This document shows positions 60,427 through 64,000 of a stretch of 64,000 nt of DNA, piece by piece. Numbering within the stretch: position 1 is the stretch's first letter; each line of letters opens with the position of its first letter. The translations under genes were made by a program, and so were the position numbers. The notes beneath the pieces were generated by a model. The model ran no database searches. It had not been told where the DNA came from and was given only the letters and a program-made list of their open reading frames with translations. Source of the DNA: Blautia wexlerae DSM 19850 (GTDB lineage: Bacteria > Bacillota > Clostridia > Lachnospirales > Lachnospiraceae); NCBI RefSeq assembly GCF_025148125.1, contig NZ_CP102267.1, positions 2,428,501-2,492,500 on the forward strand. The letters run 5' to 3'.

Positions 60427-62217
60427 TTATAAATTGAATATTTCTTCCAAGTCCTCATCGGACAGAAGCTCATAGGAAGTGCTGACAGCTTTCACGCTCA
60501 CGGCGTTATCTGGAATATCACTGTCAAACACAAGGGTTGCGACAGCCTGCGTAGGCTCTCCGTGGATATACGGCGGTTGCCCTCCGTCAGCCGTCAGCTT
60601 CACATTCGGGTGCTTCAAAATGTCATACTTGAAGTCCATAACGGGGCGTTCTCCACGCACAAAAAGAAGTGCGTAACGGTTATCAAGCATACGCACTTCG
60701 TCTGGGGTCATCAGCTCACGCCCCGAAATCTGATAATTTGTTGAATAGTTACCACTCCGCCCAGAGCTTTTCCCGTAGGTGTTGGTATCAATGGTTTCCT
60801 TGCCCAAAAGCTCTGACACATATTTGTGGGTGCTTTGCTCGTTGCCGCCCAGATACAGAAACTCATCGCAGTTGCCGACAATGCTTTCCCATTGCTTTTC
60901 AAAAAGGGCTTTGAGCTGTGCCAGATTTTGCAGGATAATGGATACCGATACCCCTCTGGAACGCATAACAGACAGGATTTTATCAAAGTCGTCGGGCAAT
61001 GAAACATTCGCAAATTCGTCCATTATGAAATGGCAATGCACAGGCAGGCTTCCGCCGTACTTGTGGTCTGCTAGATAAAAAAGCTGCTGAAAGAGTTGGG
61101 TATAAAGGATACTGACAAGGAAGTTAAAACTCGTGTCGTTGTCTGGTATCAGAGCGAACAGAGCGACCTTCTTTTCGCCCAGACTTGGCAGGTTAAGCTC
61201 ATCGGTGGCAGTAAGCCCTGCAAGGCTCTCCAGATTGAATTTTTCAAGCCTTGCGGCAAGAGTTATCTGGATACTCTTTAAGGTCTTTGCACTACCAGAG
61301 TGGTAATCCCTGTAATACTTGAGGGCGATATGCTCTGGGTTTACCATTTCCAGACGGTCAAACAGCTCGTCTAGAGGGCTTACATAGCTGTCATCGTCCT
61401 CTCGGACTTCGCCTGCACGGAGCAGCTCCATAACCATCGGGAAATTCTGTTCGTCTGGCGGTGCTTCATATTTCAGATAGAACACCAGAGCCAGAAGCAG
61501 CATACTCGCCGCCGTATCCCAGAACGGGTCTTGCGACTGTGAGCCTTTCGGCGTGGTCGCCTTAAACAAGTTTGTTACCAACCTCTGAACATCGTTATCG
61601 TTCCGCAGATAGACAAAGGGATTGTAACAATGGCTGCGGTGCATATTGATAAGGTCAAGCACACGCACCTCATAGCCTTTGTTTTCCAACAGACCGCCGA
61701 TGTCACGGACGATTTCGCCCTTTGGGTCGAGTATTACAAAAGATGTGTTGCACTGCATAGCATTTGGCTTGCAGAAAAACCTCGTTTTTCCCGCACCAGA
61801 ACCGCCGCAGACTAAAATATTCAGATTCCTGCGGTGCTTTTTCCCGTCCAACCCGATACGGACATTCTGGGTCAAAAGCTTATTAGCTGACGGGTCTTTA
61901 TCTCGGTACTTCTTATTCAAAGCACCTGCGTTGCCCCATTTCGCAGAGCCGTGTTCCTCACGCCTGCGGTAATTCCTGCGTGTAGAGAAATAAACGCCGA
62001 TGCCCATAGCGTAGGCAAGTAAAAAAATGAGGACAGTCTTTACGCTGTCCTCACATACCATTATTTCAAACGGATTGCCCATCGCCACAGGCAGACCTCG
62101 GATAATCTCTACAAGACCACCGCTGACATAGGGTGCTGTCAGCAGGGCAAGCCATACGACAGGAAGTATGCCGCAGACAGAAAGGATTAGGCTCGTTTTC
62201 TGGTCATCGTTCCTCAT
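60427..62217 (-). CDS. VirD4-family type IV coupling protein
   Basis: A 596-residue ATPase that brings the relaxase-DNA complex to the channel. Two N-terminal membrane helices (about 12-35 and 60-80) are followed by Walker A GGSGAGKT (138-145), a conserved DPKGEIVRD block, and Walker B HFIMDEFANV (about 396-405). The C-terminal part includes GNCDEFLYLGGNEQST, typical of TraG/VirD4 proteins. It overlaps the upstream small gene by 14 bases. Confidence 0.94.
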   Translation of the reverse strand: MRNDDQKTSLILSVCGILPVVWLALLTAPYVSGGLVEIIRGLPVAMGNPFEIMVCEDSVKTVLIFLLAYAMGIGVYFSTRRNYRRREEHGSAKWGNAGALNKKYRDKDPSANKLLTQNVRIGLDGKKHRRNLNILVCGGSGAGKTRFFCKPNAMQCNTSFVILDPKGEIVRDIGGLLENKGYEVRVLDLINMHRSHCYNPFVYLRNDNDVQRLVTNLFKATTPKGSQSQDPFWDTAASMLLLALVFYLKYEAPPDEQNFPMVMELLRAGEVREDDDSYVSPLDELFDRLEMVNPEHIALKYYRDYHSGSAKTLKSIQITLAARLEKFNLESLAGLTATDELNLPSLGEKKVALFALIPDNDTSFNFLVSILYTQLFQQLFYLADHKYGGSLPVHCHFIMDEFANVSLPDDFDKILSVMRSRGVSVSIILQNLAQLKALFEKQWESIVGNCDEFLYLGGNEQSTHKYVSELLGKETIDTNTYGKSSGRSGNYSTNYQISGRELMTPDEVRMLDNRYALLFVRGERPVMDFKYDILKHPNVKLTADGGQPPYIHGEPTQAVATLVFDSDIPDNAVSVKAVSTSYELLSDEDLEEIFNL

Positions 62218-62401
62218 TGCACCTGCAATGCACGACCTTAACCTTTTTTGTCGGAGCGTGTGCCACCTTGCTTATCAGCTCGTCAACAGGCTCGGTGGGG
62301 CGTTCCTCCTGTAACTGCCTTGTACGCAGGGTGTTTAAGGCGTTGATGACGATATTCTTATCGTACTTATCAAGTGCGATATGGTATCGTTTCTCTCTCA
62401 T
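62204..62401 (-). CDS. Small basic ICE protein of unknown function
   Basis: A 65-residue protein: RYHIALDKYDKNIVINALNT suggests a strand followed by a helix, as in small regulatory or DNA-binding proteins, and the tail is Lys/Arg-rich (KKVKVVHCRC). The start at 62401 has GGAGG 8 bases ahead. It is regularly found beside the coupling protein in related elements, but I know of no assigned function. Confidence 0.65.
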   Translation of the reverse strand: MREKRYHIALDKYDKNIVINALNTLRTRQLQEERPTEPVDELISKVAHAPTKKVKVVHCRCNEER

Positions 62402-62416
62402 AGTCTGCACCTCCGA

Positions 62417-63280
62417 TTAGCGTTCCTGCTCTTTGTTCTTTGCAGGCTTGTTCTTCTCCATACTCTTATACATATCGCTCTGGATTTCGCCCAGAACATC
62501 ACGCATCGTGCCAAGCTCTCCTTTGAATGCCTGTGTATCCATTTCCGCATACTCTCTGGGAAGTCTGGAAAAGTCAAAACCTCTGGTATCCACGCCATAA
62601 CGGGAGCTTACCATATAGGCAACGCAGAAGGATTTGAAATCGGAAGCATCACGGCTCTCGTTGTGCTTAAAGTCATAGACCGCCGCCGACACTTCTTTTG
62701 CCATACTCACGAACAGCACTTCCTCGGAAAGCCCCTTCTTGACAAAAATGGTCTGCTGAGAGCTGTCATAATAGGCAGGCAGTTCAAGCTCACCGACAGG
62801 AACACAGGGTACAGGGCTTGCATCAATCAGAGCCGACACAAGCTCACGCATGGATTTCGGCTCCTGTTCCTGCTGCCTGTCCTTTGCCGAGGTTTCGGAA
62901 ATATCATAAACCACTTTGGCATTGTAAGAGACGCCCTTTGTCCCGTCCTCACGGGTGTATTCCTTGCTCGGCTCAAGGATAATGATTTTCTGTGCGTCCT
63001 TGTTCACATAGACACGGTTCGCTTTCCATTTGCTGTACTCTTTAAGCTGCGTTGCTTCGGGCATCTGTGCTGATACCAGAATAGCGTTAGCCACGGAGTA
63101 ACGGTCAAAGCGACCCTGCACATCAAGATACTGACGGAAGCTGTCGCCGCTTGCCACCATTTCAGAGCAGGTATTGTCAATCAGCTCATAGGCTTCTTTC
63201 CGCTGTGCCTGCTTTGCGGCAGCCCATTCCTCTTTATCAAAAGGTCTGTTGCCGCCGCTGAATACATCGTAAATACTCAT
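62417..63280 (-). CDS. LtrC/ArdC-like conjugation protein with degenerate zincin motif
   Basis: A 287-residue protein. The N-terminal half (RQYLDVQGRFDRYSVANAIL, then KWKANRVYVNKDAQKIIILEP, cited by its start KANRVYVNKD) resembles the ssDNA-binding domain of ArdC/LtrC proteins. The second half aligns in position with their zincin domain, but the expected HExxH is replaced by AKEVSAAV, so metalloprotease activity is unlikely. In ICEs this type of protein may protect or process incoming single-stranded DNA. It is followed 15 bases later by the small basic gene. Confidence 0.7.
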   Translation of the reverse strand: MSIYDVFSGGNRPFDKEEWAAAKQAQRKEAYELIDNTCSEMVASGDSFRQYLDVQGRFDRYSVANAILVSAQMPEATQLKEYSKWKANRVYVNKDAQKIIILEPSKEYTREDGTKGVSYNAKVVYDISETSAKDRQQEQEPKSMRELVSALIDASPVPCVPVGELELPAYYDSSQQTIFVKKGLSEEVLFVSMAKEVSAAVYDFKHNESRDASDFKSFCVAYMVSSRYGVDTRGFDFSRLPREYAEMDTQAFKGELGTMRDVLGEIQSDMYKSMEKNKPAKNKEQER

Positions 63281-63286
63281 AGCTGT

Positions 63287-64000
63287 TTACCTCGTTTCTT
63301 TGGATTTTGGTTTCTTTTTCTTTCTTGTGGGCTGTTTATGCTCCGTTTTCCTGTTAGCACTTTTCGCCCTGTCGGAAGCACCGCTTTTGTCCAGGTCGGA
63401 AGTGCCAATCTCTGCTTCCTGCTCCTTGCGGCTCTCCTTGATTTTCCGCAGTTCCTCTCTGACAGAAGGTTTCTCCTTAGTCATAGTAGCCCCCTCTGCG
63501 GACTTCTTTGGCTGCTCTAAGGTAGGCTCGGACTGAGGGGATTTTTCTGTCTTTGCCACCGAGGGGTTTGGGGCGTTTTCCTCCTTCTGGACAGGCTTGC
63601 CCATAAGCTCGTCAAGCAGCTTGTCTTTCTCCGCCTTTTCCTGCACACCAATATCTGGCTCTGGCTGACCGTCCTTTGCATCTTTGGATTTCTCGGCTTC
63701 CGTCACAATAGAAGCGGTATCCACCGAAGCAAGATTAAAGCGTTCCACGATACGACTGATTTTCGATGCGTCCTCGGCACGGGCGATGACATCGACCTCC
63801 GCATTGGGGTCTTTGTTTTTCCTGTCCGTGAGGACACAGTAAAGCACACCGTATTTTTTCGCTTCCTGCGTGAACTTCTTTAAGTCGCCGTTTTTGACGG
63901 TAAAGACTTTCAGCTCCTTACCAGAACGGAGCATACTCGTCAGCCTTGCTTTGCCTTTGGTTTTCTTTTCTTCTTTGAGAATGGAATACAACAGGATAGC
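63287..64000 (-). CDS. DUF3801/PcfB-like conjugation protein, 5' end cut by the window edge
   Basis: The frame stays open to the end of the window, so the true start lies beyond base 64000. The visible 238 codons begin with ILLYSILKEEKKTKGKARL and contain the DUF3801 core (SGKELKVFTVKNGDLKKFT, AKKYGVLYCVLTDRKN, VDVIARAEDASKISRI). A long Lys/Glu/Pro-rich, probably disordered tail follows. PcfB-type proteins assist the relaxosome in Gram-positive plasmids. It is the first gene of the visible transfer operon and lies 6 bases before the LtrC-like gene. Confidence 0.75.
   Translation of the reverse strand, partial: AILLYSILKEEKKTKGKARLTSMLRSGKELKVFTVKNGDLKKFTQEAKKYGVLYCVLTDRKNKDPNAEVDVIARAEDASKISRIVERFNLASVDTASIVTEAEKSKDAKDGQPEPDIGVQEKAEKDKLLDELMGKPVQKEENAPNPSVAKTEKSPQSEPTLEQPKKSAEGATMTKEKPSVREELRKIKESRKEQEAEIGTSDLDKSGASDRAKSANRKTEHKQPTRKKKKPKSKETR

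Larger units (their letters stand above)
38980..64000. mobile_element. Integrative conjugative element, Tn1549/CTn-type transfer module, serine recombinase (one end only)
   Basis: A continuous block of transfer, regulatory and cargo genes ends in a large serine recombinase whose stop is at 39156, so the element boundary should lie between about 38980 and 39155. The relaxase and the opposite end are beyond base 64000. Gene content and order of the transfer part (VirD4, Maff2, VirB6-like, PrgI, VirB4, sortase, lysozyme/CHAP) match Firmicutes ICEs of the Tn1549/CTn group. The exact core dinucleotide of the attachment site cannot be read without the other end. Confidence 0.8.

Overview
The window reads as a chromosome segment of a gut-type Lachnospiraceae (Clostridia, Bacillota). 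This is inferred from strong AGGAGG ribosome binding sites, moderate-to-low GC, and several lineage-typical genes: a DUF6465 protein, a choline-binding-like polysaccharide deacetylase, a RelQ-type alarmone synthetase, a Moco hydroxylase operon and a type IV pilus motor operon. The genus cannot be fixed from the sequence alone.

Bases 1-14.9 kb carry housekeeping and envelope genes, mostly on the minus strand. They include the pilB-pilT-pilC motor operon, a secreted NlpC/P60 hydrolase, a phospholipase C-like protein, a Uma2 nuclease, an rluF-ligA-metA operon with an apparently leaderless promoter, a plus-strand polysaccharide deacetylase, an SH3-domain membrane protein and tRNA-Arg(CCG). Bases 15-22.5 kb hold an NhaC antiporter and a three-subunit molybdenum hydroxylase operon (FAD, 2Fe-2S, Mo) that runs by a 4-base overlap into two polytopic membrane proteins of unknown role.

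Bases 22.5-38.6 kb mix metabolic genes with eroded sequence. The genes are a cytidylate kinase-like protein, a DUF362 protein, a PAP2 phosphatase, a MATE exporter, an FtsX-type ABC transporter, an alcohol dehydrogenase/aldehyde dehydrogenase pair, RelQ and an Mrr-type nuclease fused to membrane helices. The eroded part is a truncated DUF4317 gene joined to a fragment of tag, and a frameshifted TnpB element. The intergenic spaces here are unusually rich in palindromic, MITE-like repeats of at least five families, including an 86-base unit present three times with one or two differences between copies.

From about 39 kb to the window end lies one end of an integrative conjugative element with a Tn1549/CTn-type transfer module. 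The order from its end inward is: large serine recombinase, a MazF-type toxin overlapping a 45-residue microprotein, and a sigma-like factor. Next comes a cargo block flanked by two copies of a cysteine-rich KTR gene with its terminator. The cargo holds a Bce-type two-component system and ABC exporter, a PadR/MATE pair, and an AraC-GyrI regulator with a C45 Ntn-hydrolase. After an XRE regulator come the conjugation genes: lysozyme/CHAP hydrolase, sortase B, DUF6075, VirB4, PrgI, VirB6-like, Maff2 pilin-like, VirD4, an LtrC-like protein and a DUF3801/PcfB-like protein cut by the window edge. The relaxase and the other end of the element are outside the window. The cargo looks more AT-rich than the transfer module.

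No wholly new system is proven here. The best candidates for new biology are the palindromic repeat families, the MazF-microprotein pair, the Moco hydroxylase operon with membrane partners, and the Mrr-membrane fusion.
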